From an uncultured Porphyromonadaceae bacterium (GTDB lineage: Bacteria > Bacteroidota > Bacteroidia > Bacteroidales > Muribaculaceae): a stretch of DNA of 64,000 nucleotides. Position numbers and translations under genes: made by a program. Every line of letters begins with the position of its first letter. Within the stretch, counting starts at the first letter, position 1. Under the pieces are notes generated by a model. It was not told where the DNA came from. It saw only the letters and a program-made list of their open reading frames with translations, and made no database searches. The DNA is taken from assembly GCA_947427285.1 (NCBI GenBank), contig CANEHE010000001.1, positions 1-64,000 of the forward strand, written 5' to 3'. Shown piece by piece: positions 8,294 through 17,580 of the stretch.

Positions 8294-8389
8294 TTTTCAA
8301 GGAATTTACGTGCCATGTCGCGGAACCATTGGAACACATTTATTCCATCGATATTCAATATGAAACGGTGTTTAGCTGAAGTCTTGTCT

Positions 8390-8408
8390 ATTACAATGGC
8401 ATTGTAAT
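8390..8408. repeat. Perfect 19-base palindrome
   Basis: ATTACAATG and CATTGTAAT flank a single G. It lies between two converging genes, 14 bases from a longer palindrome. It could be a weak terminator arm or a protein-binding site. Confidence 0.6.
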
Positions 8409-8421
8409 GTTGTTTATTACG

Positions 8422-8458
8422 AGAATAGCGTGCAACTCGTCGAGTTGCACGCTATTCT
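8422..8458. terminator. Long perfect stem-loop between convergent genes (dnaK terminator)
   Basis: Two 18-base arms (8422-8439 and 8441-8458) are perfectly complementary with a single-base centre. It lies 22 bases past the dnaK stop and can act in both directions. U-runs are weak on either side. Confidence 0.65.
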
Positions 8459-8480
8459 ATTATCGTTGGTTATATGGCTC

Positions 8481-10376
8481 TTATTTTACTTCCTCAAAGT
8501 CAACGTCGGTGACGTCTTTTTCGTCTTGATGAGGTGGTTGCTGCGCACCGGGCTGAGGTCCGGCCTGAGCACCTGCGTTGGCGGCATTCTGGATGTCTTG
8601 TGCTGCTGCCATCATTGCATCGTTGAGTGCTTTTTCCGCACTGTCAATGTCTTCCACAAGCTGATTCTTGTGAACTTCCTTCAGACGGTTGAGGGCAGAG
8701 TCGATGGCGGCACGCTTGTCAGCCGGGATCTTGTCACCGAGTTCACTGAGTTGCTTTTCGGTCTGGAAGATCATGCTGTCGGCATGGTTGAGTTTGTCGA
8801 TTCGTTCCTTAGCTTTCTTGTCTGCAGCCTCGTTGGCTTTGGCTTCGTCGCGCATACGCTGGATCTCAGACTCACTGAGGCCACTGGATGCCTCGATACG
8901 GATGCTCTGCTCCTTGCCTGTAGCTTTGTCTTTGGCAGATACGTTGAGAATACCGTTGGCGTCTACCTCGAATGTAACCTCAATCTGAGGTACACCACGG
9001 GGGGCAGGGTTGATACCGGCGAGATTGAACTCTCCGAGTAGCTTGTCATCAGCTGCCATAGGCCGTTCTCCCTGAAGCACGCGGATTGTTACTTCTGGCT
9101 GATTGTCTGCTGCAGTCGAGAATGTTTCGCTCTTACGGGTCGGGATTGTGGTATTGGCCTCGATGAGCTTGGTCATTACACCTCCCAGAGTTTCGATGCC
9201 GATTGACAGGGGCACTACGTCGAGAAGAAGCACATCTTTAACGTCGCCGCTGAGCACACCTCCCTGAATGGCTGCACCGATTGCAACTACTTCGTCAGGA
9301 TTGACTCCCTTGTTTGGCTCTTTGCCGAAGATTTCTTTTACCTTTGTCTGGATTGCAGGGATACGTGTGGACCCTCCCACAAGTATAACTTCGTCAATCT
9401 GTGATGCATTGAGACCGGCATCTTCAAGAGCTTTGACACAGGGCACTTTCACGGCATCGATAAGGGCAGCGGCAAGCTGTTCGAATTTGGCCCGTGTGAG
9501 AGTCTTTACCAAATGTTTCGGGCCGCTTGCAGTAGCGGTTATATACGGGAGATTGATCTCCGTGCTTGTAGAACTGGAAAGTTCTATTTTAGCTTTTTCA
9601 GCAGCCTCTTTCAGACGCTGCATTGCCATAGGATCCTGGCGGAGATCTACACCCTCGTCTTTCTTGAATTCGTCGGCGAGCCAGTCGATGATCACATGGT
9701 CGAAGTCATCGCCACCGAGGTGAGTGTCGCCGTTGGTCGATTTTACTTCAAATACACCGTCTCCAAGTTCAAGAATGGAAATATCGAATGTACCGCCGCC
9801 AAGGTCAAACACAGCGATCTTCTGTTCTTTCTGACTCTTGTCGAGACCGTAGGCAAGAGCGGCAGCTGTAGGTTCGTTGACAATACGTTTAACCTTAAGA
9901 CCGGCAATCTCACCCGCCTCTTTTGTCGCCTGACGCTGGGAGTCATCGAAGTATGCAGGCACGGTAATCACAGCTTCAGTAACCTCTTGACCGAGATAGT
10001 CTTCAGCTGTCTTCTTCATCTTCTGGAGAATCATGGCAGAGATCTCCTGCGGAGTATAGTCACGACCGTCAATGTCTACCTTAGGCATGTCGTTGGAGCA
10101 AACTACTTTATATGGCACACGTTTGATCTCGTCTGCCACCTGACCGCATTTTTCGCCCATGAAACGTTTGATGGAGTAAATCGTGCGCGTCGGGTTGGTG
10201 ATAGCCTGACGTTTTGCCGGGTCTCCGACCTTGCGCTCGCCACCGTCGACAAATGCGACTACGGAAGGAGTTGTGTTTCGTCCTTCGTTATTTGGAATGA
10301 CCACTGGATCCTTGCCCTCAAGCACAGCCACACAGCTATTGGTGGTCCCTAAGTCTATACCGATTATTTTTCCCAT
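8481..10376 (-). CDS. dnaK: Chaperone DnaK (Hsp70)
   Basis: ATP-driven chaperone that folds and protects cytoplasmic proteins with DnaJ and GrpE. The 631-residue protein starts with the ATPase phosphate loop [13 protein letters not shown], continues with [20 protein letters not shown] and [16 protein letters not shown], and then [14 protein letters not shown]. The linker [16 protein letters not shown] leads to the substrate domain (about 390-500), followed by the helical lid and a Q/P-rich, acidic tail (ending DVDFEEVK). Length and motifs are normal. It stands alone here; neither dnaJ nor grpE is adjacent. I see no CIRCE operator upstream, so the control mechanism is not visible. Confidence 0.99.
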   Translation of the reverse strand: MGKIIGIDLGTTNSCVAVLEGKDPVVIPNNEGRNTTPSVVAFVDGGERKVGDPAKRQAITNPTRTIYSIKRFMGEKCGQVADEIKRVPYKVVCSNDMPKVDIDGRDYTPQEISAMILQKMKKTAEDYLGQEVTEAVITVPAYFDDSQRQATKEAGEIAGLKVKRIVNEPTAAALAYGLDKSQKEQKIAVFDLGGGTFDISILELGDGVFEVKSTNGDTHLGGDDFDHVIIDWLADEFKKDEGVDLRQDPMAMQRLKEAAEKAKIELSSSTSTEINLPYITATASGPKHLVKTLTRAKFEQLAAALIDAVKVPCVKALEDAGLNASQIDEVILVGGSTRIPAIQTKVKEIFGKEPNKGVNPDEVVAIGAAIQGGVLSGDVKDVLLLDVVPLSIGIETLGGVMTKLIEANTTIPTRKSETFSTAADNQPEVTIRVLQGERPMAADDKLLGEFNLAGINPAPRGVPQIEVTFEVDANGILNVSAKDKATGKEQSIRIEASSGLSESEIQRMRDEAKANEAADKKAKERIDKLNHADSMIFQTEKQLSELGDKIPADKRAAIDSALNRLKEVHKNQLVEDIDSAEKALNDAMMAAAQDIQNAANAGAQAGPQPGAQQPPHQDEKDVTDVDFEEVK

Positions 10377-10780
10377 GATTTTTATATTTTAGATTTTATT
10401 TTCGTGAGTTATACATTCTGAATGCGGTGCGGCCATAAGACCTCACTCTTCGCTTTCTATTTATTAACAAACATCGTGCTAAAAGTTTCAATGTCCATGC
10501 CATAAAAACTTATAACTATATCTATAGCGCATCATTACAGTGGTTTATGTCTACGAACTCTCTGTTGTTTACAAATGACACCGGCATTGTCAGATGTGAC
10601 AAAACTGTCATACAGGCATGCTGGGCGGCCGATGATGCCGAATACCCGGCTATACATTTATATAATAATGAGTATAACCACCTTTTTTAAGCGTAAAATT
10701 TTTTTATGACTGAAGATAGTGTTAACTTTGCCGAAAATTTCAGACAACCAATATCAATTCTATATTTTAGACGCTAAATC
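10377..10780. other. Divergent control region between dnaK and mutA
   Basis: About 400 AT-rich bases without an open frame of note. It must hold the dnaK promoter (leftward; no clear consensus seen) and the mutA promoter (rightward, at 10723-10730). No riboswitch or known operator is recognisable. Confidence 0.6.
10723..10730 (+). promoter_or_regulatory. -7 promoter box for the mutAB operon
   Basis: TAACTTTG is a full TAnnTTTG match, with a T-rich stretch about 19 bases upstream in place of the -33 TTTG. The mutA start is 50 bases downstream. Confidence 0.55.
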
Positions 10781-12637
10781 ATGGCAGAGAACAAAGAAAA
10801 ATTGTTTGACATGTTTCCGCCAGTCTCCACAGAAGAGTGGATGGCGAAAATCAATGCCGACCTGAAGGGTGCCGACTTCAACAAGAAGCTCGTATGGCGC
10901 ACTAACGAGGGTTTCAACGTGATGCCGTTCTATCGCAAAGAAGACATCGAAGGTCTCTACACAATCGGTTCACTTCCCGGTGAATTCCCGTTTGTCCGCG
11001 GCACTCGCGACAACAATGACTGGCTCATCCGTCAGCAGATTCTCGGAAACACCCCGCAGGAAATCAACGATCACGCCCGTCACAGCATCGACCGTGGTGT
11101 GGAGTCAATAGGCATAAAACTCTGCAAAGACTTCAAGGCTGCCGACCTTGACACGATCCTCAAAGACATTGACCTCTGCAAGATCGAAGTCAATATCTCA
11201 TGTTGCCCGGGCAAGGCTGTTGAAGTAGCTGAAGCCCTTGTGGCTTATGTAAAAGCCAACAATGCAGCTGAATGTTTCCGCGGAGCGGTGGAGTTCGATC
11301 CGTTCAAGCGTCTCCTCCGTCATGGCCTTCCTTTCCCAAAGAGCATCTCCGAGGAGGCTGTGAAAGTTTATAACACTGTGAAGGAAATCAAAGGCATCAA
11401 GTGCTTTATGGTTGATTCCTTCATGCTCAACAATGCAGGTGCCTATATCTCTCAGGAACTCGGCTACGCTCTTGCCTGGGGCGCGCAGTGGATGACTATG
11501 CTCACTGAGGCCGGTCTCAAGCCTTGCGAAGCCAACGAACGCATCAAGTTCAACATGGGCATTTCGTCCAACTATTTCATGGAGCTTGCCAAGTTCCGCG
11601 CTGCACGTATGCTTTGGGCTGAAATTGTAAAGGCCTACAATCCCGAGAGCGACGAATGCTGCAAGATTCATGTTCATGCTGTTACATCGCAGTTCAATCA
11701 GACAATCTATGATGCTCATGTGAACCTTCTCCGCTCCATGACCGAGACAATGAGTGCCGCTCTTGCTGGTGTCGATTCAATCGAGACTCTTCCGTTCGAC
11801 CTGCAGTATAAGCAGCCCGATGAGTTCTCGGAGCGAATTGCCCGCAATCAGCAGCTTCTCCTCCGGTCGGAGTCGCACCTTGACAAAGTGGTTGACCCGG
11901 CAGGCGGTTCCTATTATATAGAGACACTTACCGCTTCGATTGCCGAACAGGCCTGGAAGCTTTTCCTTGAGACTCAGGAAGCAGGTGGATTCGAAGCTCT
12001 TCTTACAAAAGGCGAGATTCAGGGCAAGGTCAACGAGTCTGGCATCAAGCGTCATACCGATGTAGCCCGTCGTAAGGAGATCCTTTTGGGCACCAACCAG
12101 TATCCCAACTTCAACGAGAAGGCTCTCGACAAAATCGAGAAATGCGGATGTTCCTGTGGTTGTGGTGATGAAAAACCTGCCGACGGCGCAGTGGCCGCTC
12201 TCAATTTCGACCGTGCCGCAAGTCAGTTCGAACAGCTCCGTCTCGACACAGAGCGCAGCGCAAAACGTCCTAAAGTGTTCATGCTGACCATCGGCAATCT
12301 CGCCATGCGTCTCGCCCGTGCTCAGTTCTCCGCAAATTTCTTCGGATGCGCAGGATACGAAATCATCGACAACATCGGCTTCAATACAGTCAAGGAAGGC
12401 GTTGATGCTGCAATGGAAAAGGGAGCAGATATCGTGGTGCTTTGTTCCAGCGATGATGAGTATGCACAGTTCGCTCCTGAGGCATACAAGGAACTTGACG
12501 GTCGTGCTCTCTTCGTAGTGGCCGGAGCTCCCGCATGCATGGACGAACTCAAAGCCCAGGGCATCGAAGATTTCATTCACGTGCGCGTGAATGTACTTGA
12601 AACTCTCATTGGTTTTAACGCTAAACTGCTTAAGTAA
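10781..12637 (+). CDS. mutA: Methylmalonyl-CoA mutase, small (beta) subunit
   Basis: Non-catalytic partner of MutB in the B12-dependent interconversion of succinyl-CoA and methylmalonyl-CoA, the step that feeds propionate formation in Bacteroidales. The 618 residues hold the TIM-barrel domain (about 30-430, with FPFVRGTRDN and DPAGGSYYIETLT) and a C-terminal flavodoxin-like domain (about 490-615). As usual in this subunit, the DxHxxG cobalamin motif of MutB is absent. An unusual cysteine string, CGCSCGCG at about 454-461, sits in the linker. The ATG at 10781 is well placed, and mutB follows after 12 bases, so the two form an operon. Confidence 0.97.
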   Translation: MAENKEKLFDMFPPVSTEEWMAKINADLKGADFNKKLVWRTNEGFNVMPFYRKEDIEGLYTIGSLPGEFPFVRGTRDNNDWLIRQQILGNTPQEINDHARHSIDRGVESIGIKLCKDFKAADLDTILKDIDLCKIEVNISCCPGKAVEVAEALVAYVKANNAAECFRGAVEFDPFKRLLRHGLPFPKSISEEAVKVYNTVKEIKGIKCFMVDSFMLNNAGAYISQELGYALAWGAQWMTMLTEAGLKPCEANERIKFNMGISSNYFMELAKFRAARMLWAEIVKAYNPESDECCKIHVHAVTSQFNQTIYDAHVNLLRSMTETMSAALAGVDSIETLPFDLQYKQPDEFSERIARNQQLLLRSESHLDKVVDPAGGSYYIETLTASIAEQAWKLFLETQEAGGFEALLTKGEIQGKVNESGIKRHTDVARRKEILLGTNQYPNFNEKALDKIEKCGCSCGCGDEKPADGAVAALNFDRAASQFEQLRLDTERSAKRPKVFMLTIGNLAMRLARAQFSANFFGCAGYEIIDNIGFNTVKEGVDAAMEKGADIVVLCSSDDEYAQFAPEAYKELDGRALFVVAGAPACMDELKAQGIEDFIHVRVNVLETLIGFNAKLLK

Positions 12638-12649
12638 GGAGACTCAGAC

Positions 12650-14797
12650 ATGAAACCGAATTTCAAAGAAATCAACATAAAGAATGTTGTGGCTTCTGAA
12701 GGCCACAAATCTCTCGCAAAAGGAGAGGAATGGCTGACGGCTGAGCTTATCTCCGTCAAGCCCGTCTACACCAAAGAAGACCTTGAGGGCCTTGAGCATC
12801 TTGACTATGTGGCAGGTCTTCCTCCGTTCTTGCGCGGTCCATACAGCGGCATGTACCCGATGCGTCCCTGGACTATCCGTCAGTATGCCGGTTTCTCGAC
12901 TGCAGCAGAGTCAAACGCATTCTATCGCCGTAACCTCGCTTCAGGTCAGAAGGGTCTTTCCGTAGCGTTCGACCTTCCGACCCACCGTGGTTATGACGCC
13001 AATCATGAGCGTGTGGTGGGCGACGTCGGCAAAGCAGGTGTATCAATCTGCTCGCTTGAAGATATGAAGGTACTCTTCGACGGGATACCTTTGGGCAAGA
13101 TGTCCGTCTCCATGACCATGAACGGTGCAGTGCTTCCTGTTCTCGCGTTCTATATCAATGCAGGTCTTGAGCAGGGCGTGAAGCTCGACGAGATGGCTGG
13201 TACTATACAGAACGACATCCTCAAGGAGTTCATGGTGCGCAACACCTATATCTATCCGCCGGCATTCTCGATGAAGATCATCGCTGACATCTTTGAATAC
13301 ACTTCAAAGAACATGCCTAAGTTCAACTCGATTTCAATTTCCGGCTACCACATGCAGGAGGCCGGCGCGACTGCCGACATCGAGTTGGCTTACACTCTTG
13401 CCGACGGTCTTGAATATCTACGCGCAGGTGTGAATGCAGGCATGGACATCGATGCTTTTGCTCCGCGTCTTTCGTTCTTCTGGGGCATTTCAATGAACTA
13501 TTTCATGGAAATCGCCAAGATGCGTGCCGCCCGTATGCTTTGGGCTCGCATCGTGAAGCAGTTCAACCCCAAGAATCCCAAATCGCTTGCGCTCCGCACT
13601 CACTGTCAGACTTCCGGATGGTCGCTCACAGAGCAGGATCCCTTCAACAACGTCGGCCGTACCTGCGTGGAGGCGATGGGAGCAGTCCTCGGACATACTC
13701 AGTCTCTGCACACCAACGCTCTTGACGAGGCAATCGCTCTTCCGACCGACTTCTCCGCACGTATCGCGCGTAATACGCAGATCTACATTCAGGAGGAAAC
13801 ATACGTAACAAAGCAGGTTGACCCGTGGGGTGGCTCCTACTATGTGGAAGCTCTTACCAATGAGATTGCTCGCAAAGCCTGGGATCATATCCAGGAAATC
13901 GAGAAACTCGGTGGTATGGCAAAAGCCATTGAAACCGGTCTTCCCAAGATGCGTATCGAGGAGGCTGCCGCACGCACACAGGCACGCATTGACTCCGGCA
14001 AGCAGACCATCGTCGGCATCAATAAATACCGTCTTGAACACGAGGATCCCATTGATATTCTTGAGGTGGACAACACAGAGGTACGCAAAGAACAGTGCGC
14101 ACGCCTTGAAGACCTCAAAGGTCATCGTGATGAGACCGCTGTCAAAGTTGCTCTTGAAGCCATCACCGAGTGCGTGAAGGATCCCTCTAAGGGCAACCTT
14201 CTCGACCTTGCCGTGAAAGCCGCAGGTCTCCGTGCAACTCTCGGTGAGATTTCCGATGCATGTGAAGCCGTGGTAGGACGTTATAAAGCTGTAATCAAAA
14301 CCATATCAGGAGTGTATTCAAGCGAAGAAAAGGGTGATCCCGAATTTGAAGAGGCTCGCAAAGCCGTTGCCGACTTTGCTAAACGCGAAGGTCGTCAGCC
14401 TCGTATCATGATTGCCAAGATGGGTCAGGACGGACACGACCGTGGTGCGAAAGTGGTTGCTACCGGATATGCTGACTGCGGCTACGACGTGGATATGGGT
14501 CCGCTTTTCCAGACTCCGGCTGAAGCTGCCCGTCAGGCAGTCGAAAATGACGTGCATATCCTTGGTGTTTCATCGCTTGCTGCCGGTCACAAGACTCTTA
14601 TTCCCCAGGTAATCGCGGAACTTGAGAAGCTTGGTCGTCCCGACATCCTCGTTACCGCAGGCGGTGTGATTCCTGCTCAGGACTACGACTTCCTCTATAA
14701 GGCAGGCGTATGCGCCATCTTCGGTCCTGGCACACGCATCCCGAAGAGTGCTATCGAAATGATCCGCATTCTCAACGAACAGCGCGCTGCAGAATAA
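12650..14797 (+). CDS. mutB: Methylmalonyl-CoA mutase, large (alpha, catalytic) subunit
   Basis: Adenosylcobalamin-dependent subunit that carries out the carbon-skeleton rearrangement. The TIM-barrel half includes [30 protein letters not shown] and [13 protein letters not shown], all typical of the catalytic subunit. The C-terminal B12 domain (about 580-715) has the base-off cobalamin motif D594-x-H596-x-x-G599, then [15 protein letters not shown] and FGPGT. The length (715) is normal. It follows mutA by 12 bases with a purine-rich ribosome site (AAGGAGAC), and a strong terminator ends the operon. The epimerase and the carboxylase of the pathway are not in this window. Confidence 0.99.
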   Translation: MKPNFKEINIKNVVASEGHKSLAKGEEWLTAELISVKPVYTKEDLEGLEHLDYVAGLPPFLRGPYSGMYPMRPWTIRQYAGFSTAAESNAFYRRNLASGQKGLSVAFDLPTHRGYDANHERVVGDVGKAGVSICSLEDMKVLFDGIPLGKMSVSMTMNGAVLPVLAFYINAGLEQGVKLDEMAGTIQNDILKEFMVRNTYIYPPAFSMKIIADIFEYTSKNMPKFNSISISGYHMQEAGATADIELAYTLADGLEYLRAGVNAGMDIDAFAPRLSFFWGISMNYFMEIAKMRAARMLWARIVKQFNPKNPKSLALRTHCQTSGWSLTEQDPFNNVGRTCVEAMGAVLGHTQSLHTNALDEAIALPTDFSARIARNTQIYIQEETYVTKQVDPWGGSYYVEALTNEIARKAWDHIQEIEKLGGMAKAIETGLPKMRIEEAAARTQARIDSGKQTIVGINKYRLEHEDPIDILEVDNTEVRKEQCARLEDLKGHRDETAVKVALEAITECVKDPSKGNLLDLAVKAAGLRATLGEISDACEAVVGRYKAVIKTISGVYSSEEKGDPEFEEARKAVADFAKREGRQPRIMIAKMGQDGHDRGAKVVATGYADCGYDVDMGPLFQTPAEAARQAVENDVHILGVSSLAAGHKTLIPQVIAELEKLGRPDILVTAGGVIPAQDYDFLYKAGVCAIFGPGTRIPKSAIEMIRILNEQRAAE

Positions 14798-14836
14798 TTG
14801 GATATAATGTAGATATCTACAAGAATTACTGAAAGG

Positions 14837-14866
14837 AAAAGCCTCACCGAGACGTGAGGCTTTTCT
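14837..14866 (+). terminator. Rho-independent terminator after mutB
   Basis: AAAAGCCTCAC at 14837-14847 pairs with GTGAGGCTTTT at 14854-14864 around a 6-base loop, followed by CTTG. The A and T runs flank an 11-base stem. Confidence 0.9.
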
Positions 14867-14918
14867 TGTAATATCCGTAGTTTATTCGTAATTTTGCATT
14901 ACACTATTCTATCATAGT

Positions 14919-15290
14919 ATGAACAGACTAAAGATAAAGCATCCGAGACGTGATATGTTTTTTAACAGTTCAGTAATTAATATGCTGATGATCTGGGGAT
15001 GCTTTTCCATCATGACATTTGACCGCTACGAAGCTTTATCGCATGAAGCTATCATTGCGGGTATATGTTTCTTCGGACTTGCGATAGTCTATGCTCTATG
15101 GTTCTGGCTTCGCAAGCCCGCCGTTATCCCTGTCTGTTCATGGCTTTCTGATGTCTCCGGCGCATATATTCTTCTTTTTATGGCTTTTGCCGCGGTTAAG
15201 AGTTTATTCTCTTGGGGATATTGGTTTGCTTTTGCTGCAGCTCTTATCGTTTCCTGTGTCTATCTCATCAAAGGCCCTGATCATAAATAA
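14919..15290 (+). CDS. Small membrane protein of unknown function
   Basis: A 123-residue protein with a basic start (MNRLKIKHPRRDMF) and four predicted membrane helices (about 18-35, 43-62, 70-90 and 97-117) joined by short loops, ending KGPDHK. I recognise no family; four-helix proteins of this size are common in Bacteroidales and mostly unnamed. It stands between the mutB terminator and a converging gene set, so it is probably transcribed alone. The length and clean helix pattern support a real gene. Confidence 0.65.
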   Translation: MNRLKIKHPRRDMFFNSSVINMLMIWGCFSIMTFDRYEALSHEAIIAGICFFGLAIVYALWFWLRKPAVIPVCSWLSDVSGAYILLFMAFAAVKSLFSWGYWFAFAAALIVSCVYLIKGPDHK

Positions 15291-15332
15291 GCCCGCATAA
15301 ATTCAGTGCTGGATTTTTTGAATATTTCGCTA

Positions 15333-15545
15333 TCAGGCAAATAACAATGATCTTCCTATCTGAATATGCAACGCATGGTCTATGTATTCCACACCGGCAA
15401 TCTCTTTTTCAAAAGGAGTCACATAAACATTCCTGACTATCCCTTTTGCGTCAAGGTTCACTGTTATCACAGAAAGACTATATACTGATTTCTTGCCTTG
15501 CGCATCAGTCACTTCCACGCGACGTGATATGAATCTCTTTTTCAT
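15333..15545 (-). CDS. Small conserved-looking hypothetical protein
   Basis: A 70-residue protein that starts 2 bases after the stop of the DUF4296 gene, in the same direction, so it looks like the last gene of the ddl-to-lspA group. It begins MKKRFISRRVEVTDAQGKK and continues with alternating hydrophobic strands (SVYSLSVITVNLD, IVRNVYVTPFEKEIAGVEY). The pattern suggests a small beta-rich protein. No signal peptide or motif is visible, and I cannot name a function. Confidence 0.6.
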   Translation of the reverse strand: MKKRFISRRVEVTDAQGKKSVYSLSVITVNLDAKGIVRNVYVTPFEKEIAGVEYIDHALHIQIGRSLLFA

Positions 15546-15547
15546 TT

Positions 15548-16480
15548 TTATTTGCGGGAGGAGTTGAGTTTACGCGAATGACGCAGTAATCCTGATCCAA
15601 ATCCCTCTCCGTCTGCTTTCTGCTCAGAATCAAGATTGCTGGATGCTTTTGCAATGGAATCTCTTTCTGACTGTCGGCGAAGAGAATCAACCTTCGCTTT
15701 TTTGGCCGCCTTTATGGGATCAAATTTCTCAGGAAGGCGGTATGAGTTGGGGAAAGAGGTCCGGACTCGCTCATCGGATGATGGTGAACGATGTGTGAGT
15801 GAGATACTGTCGATCCAGAGCGGCATGAAGCGGCTGTCGGCTCTAAGCCATCCATACAGCCGTTTGACCTGCATGACGGAATCCGTGATCAGATTCAATT
15901 CAAGACGACGACGTGCCCCTGTCTGATCATATATATATGACGATGATCCGTCAGCATAATCTACGCCTAAAAACAATCGGCCGTCAGCGTCGGAATTCAA
16001 TCTCATTTTCCATTGTATCGCATCTCCTTCATTCAGTTCCGGAGCATTTATTGAAAATGACACCACATCTGAAGTTCCGAGAGAGGAAAGAACCAGATGT
16101 CTACTGTAGGGCCACAAGTCTGTGCCGGATTCAGAAGACATTTCTCCTATATAATCCTTTTGTTTTTGGGTCAGACGACGTTCTACCCGCTCTGATAGAG
16201 CTGCGTAATCATCGAAGTTCCGTCCGTACCATACCAGTGTGGAATCGAAATCAGCACGGCTTACACCATGTTTTGCAAGTATATCATCAGCCAGACGGAT
16301 TCCGAGAGAATCTGATGGACTTCCCGGATAGTTTGCCAGATAAGCATCCGCGAGCTTCATGTCGGCCATTATATCGACCATCTTTGAATCAGACACCACA
16401 CCTTTGGGTCTACGCGAACATGCCGCTCCCGGGAGAAGAGCCATTATCAGTGCAAAAGGGAGGAGTCGGGCGAATTTCAT
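15548..16480 (-). CDS. DUF4296 family lipoprotein
   Basis: The N-terminus is a lipoprotein signal (MKFARLLPFALIMALLPGAA, then CSRRP) with lipidation expected at the cysteine at residue 21. Residues about 30-110 match the DUF4296 pattern known next to lspA in Bacteroidales (VSDSKMVDIMADMKLADAYL, then ILAKHGVSRADFDSTLVWYG). The later part is a longer beta-rich region with a basic, Ser-rich tail. Its start overlaps the end of lspA by 4 bases, so the lipoprotein is translationally coupled to the peptidase that would process it. The function is unknown. Confidence 0.85.
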   Translation of the reverse strand: MKFARLLPFALIMALLPGAACSRRPKGVVSDSKMVDIMADMKLADAYLANYPGSPSDSLGIRLADDILAKHGVSRADFDSTLVWYGRNFDDYAALSERVERRLTQKQKDYIGEMSSESGTDLWPYSRHLVLSSLGTSDVVSFSINAPELNEGDAIQWKMRLNSDADGRLFLGVDYADGSSSYIYDQTGARRRLELNLITDSVMQVKRLYGWLRADSRFMPLWIDSISLTHRSPSSDERVRTSFPNSYRLPEKFDPIKAAKKAKVDSLRRQSERDSIAKASSNLDSEQKADGEGFGSGLLRHSRKLNSSRK

Positions 16481-17148
16481 TTCTCACGGGAGATTTTCGG
16501 ATCTTTCCCACCGGTGACAGAGGCAAATGCCAGTGAGAAATCGCGCGAATAAAATAAGATAAGAAGGGCCACTCCGACACAGATAGAGGCATCGGCAATG
16601 TTAAAGATATATTGAAAGAACTCAAACTGGGTACCACCTACAAAAGGGATCCACTCAGGCCATACAAATTCAAACAGAGGAAAATACATCATATCCACGA
16701 CTCTGCCTTCAAACCATCCGGCATAACCTCCTCCCGGCGGGAATGCCTGTGCAAGTTCCGGTGGCATCGGATTGTCGAATATCACGCCGTAGAACACACA
16801 GTCAAAAATATTTCCGGCAGCTCCGGCTATGATCAAAGCCATGGCTACCATAAATCCTTTCCTCACGCCTGCCACTGCCCGGACCTTGACAACAAACCAG
16901 ATGAACAGTGCCACGGCAGCAATCCGTCCGAGAGTGAGGAAAAGTTTATTCCACAACTCCAAGCCGAAAGCCATCCCGTTGTTTTCAATAAACTTCAGAT
17001 GCCACCAGCTTGTGATGGGTAGATCCTCCCCGAGATAGAAGTTGGTTTTCACCCATATTTTCATAATCTGATCGGCAAGCACTACAGCCACAGTAATCAA
17101 GCCGACCAGCCAGCCCGTGGAGACTACCGGTTTAGTGATGTTTTTCAC
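16477..17148 (-). CDS. lspA: Lipoprotein signal peptidase (signal peptidase II)
   Basis: Inner-membrane aspartyl protease that removes signal peptides from lipidated prolipoproteins. The 223-residue protein has the expected membrane helices and both catalytic aspartates, one in the AGAAGNIFDCVFYG segment and one in FNIADASICVGVALL. It is longer than the typical 160-170 residues because of an insert (WFEGRVVDMMYFPLFEFVWP and following), a feature of Bacteroidota versions. It follows the DksA-like gene by 8 bases and overlaps the DUF4296 lipoprotein gene, so all sit in one operon. Confidence 0.95.
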   Translation of the reverse strand: MKNITKPVVSTGWLVGLITVAVVLADQIMKIWVKTNFYLGEDLPITSWWHLKFIENNGMAFGLELWNKLFLTLGRIAAVALFIWFVVKVRAVAGVRKGFMVAMALIIAGAAGNIFDCVFYGVIFDNPMPPELAQAFPPGGGYAGWFEGRVVDMMYFPLFEFVWPEWIPFVGGTQFEFFQYIFNIADASICVGVALLILFYSRDFSLAFASVTGGKDPKISREK

Positions 17149-17156
17149 GATATGTC

Positions 17157-17525
17157 TTATTTTCCAGTCTTGGCTTCAATTGAAAGAGTCGCATGCGGGA
17201 CAGCTCTCAGACGGTCTTTAGGAATAAGTTCGCCTGTTTCCCGGCATATACCATAAGTTTTATTGTCAATTCTTGTCAGAGCGGCCTGCAGTTTCTGTAT
17301 GAATTGCCGTTGGCGTCCGGCCAGACGCTCGGCCTCTGCTCTCTGCACAGCCGAGGAGCTGTCTTCAAGAATATTGTGTTTATGGGCATTCTCTCTGTTG
17401 TCGGAACTTTCAAATTCGGACACAAGAAGTTCGTATTCCTTATTGGCCTTTTCAAGTTTATCCAGAATAAGGACACGAAACTCCTCAAGTTCCTCATCAC
17501 TATATCTTTTTCTGTTTTCTTCCAT
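17157..17525 (-). CDS. TraR/DksA-family protein lacking the zinc-binding cysteines
   Basis: The ATG at 17525 (MEENRKRYSDEEL) is a better start than the frame from 17567, and gives 122 residues. A coiled coil (about 8-75) like that of DksA, which reaches into the RNA polymerase channel, is followed by DNKTYGICRETGELIPKDRL and AVPHATLSIEAK. In DksA the finger has four cysteines; here only one (C in GICRE) remains, so zinc binding is unlikely. This variant is common next to ileS and lspA in Bacteroidota. It probably modulates transcription, but this has not been shown for the variant by anything visible here. Confidence 0.85.
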   Translation of the reverse strand: MEENRKRYSDEELEEFRVLILDKLEKANKEYELLVSEFESSDNRENAHKHNILEDSSSAVQRAEAERLAGRQRQFIQKLQAALTRIDNKTYGICRETGELIPKDRLRAVPHATLSIEAKTGK

Positions 17526-17580
17526 TGTTTCTGTGTGTGAAGTCAGGGGACATGTGCTTTCGGGCATGCTCCCTGATTTA

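Noticed and set aside
9513-10352. 279-residue + strand frame opposite dnaK
   Set aside because: Antisense to a highly conserved gene; unusual composition and no homology expected.
11777-12580. 267-residue - strand frame opposite mutA
   Set aside because: Shadow of the mutase gene; no plausible start or family.
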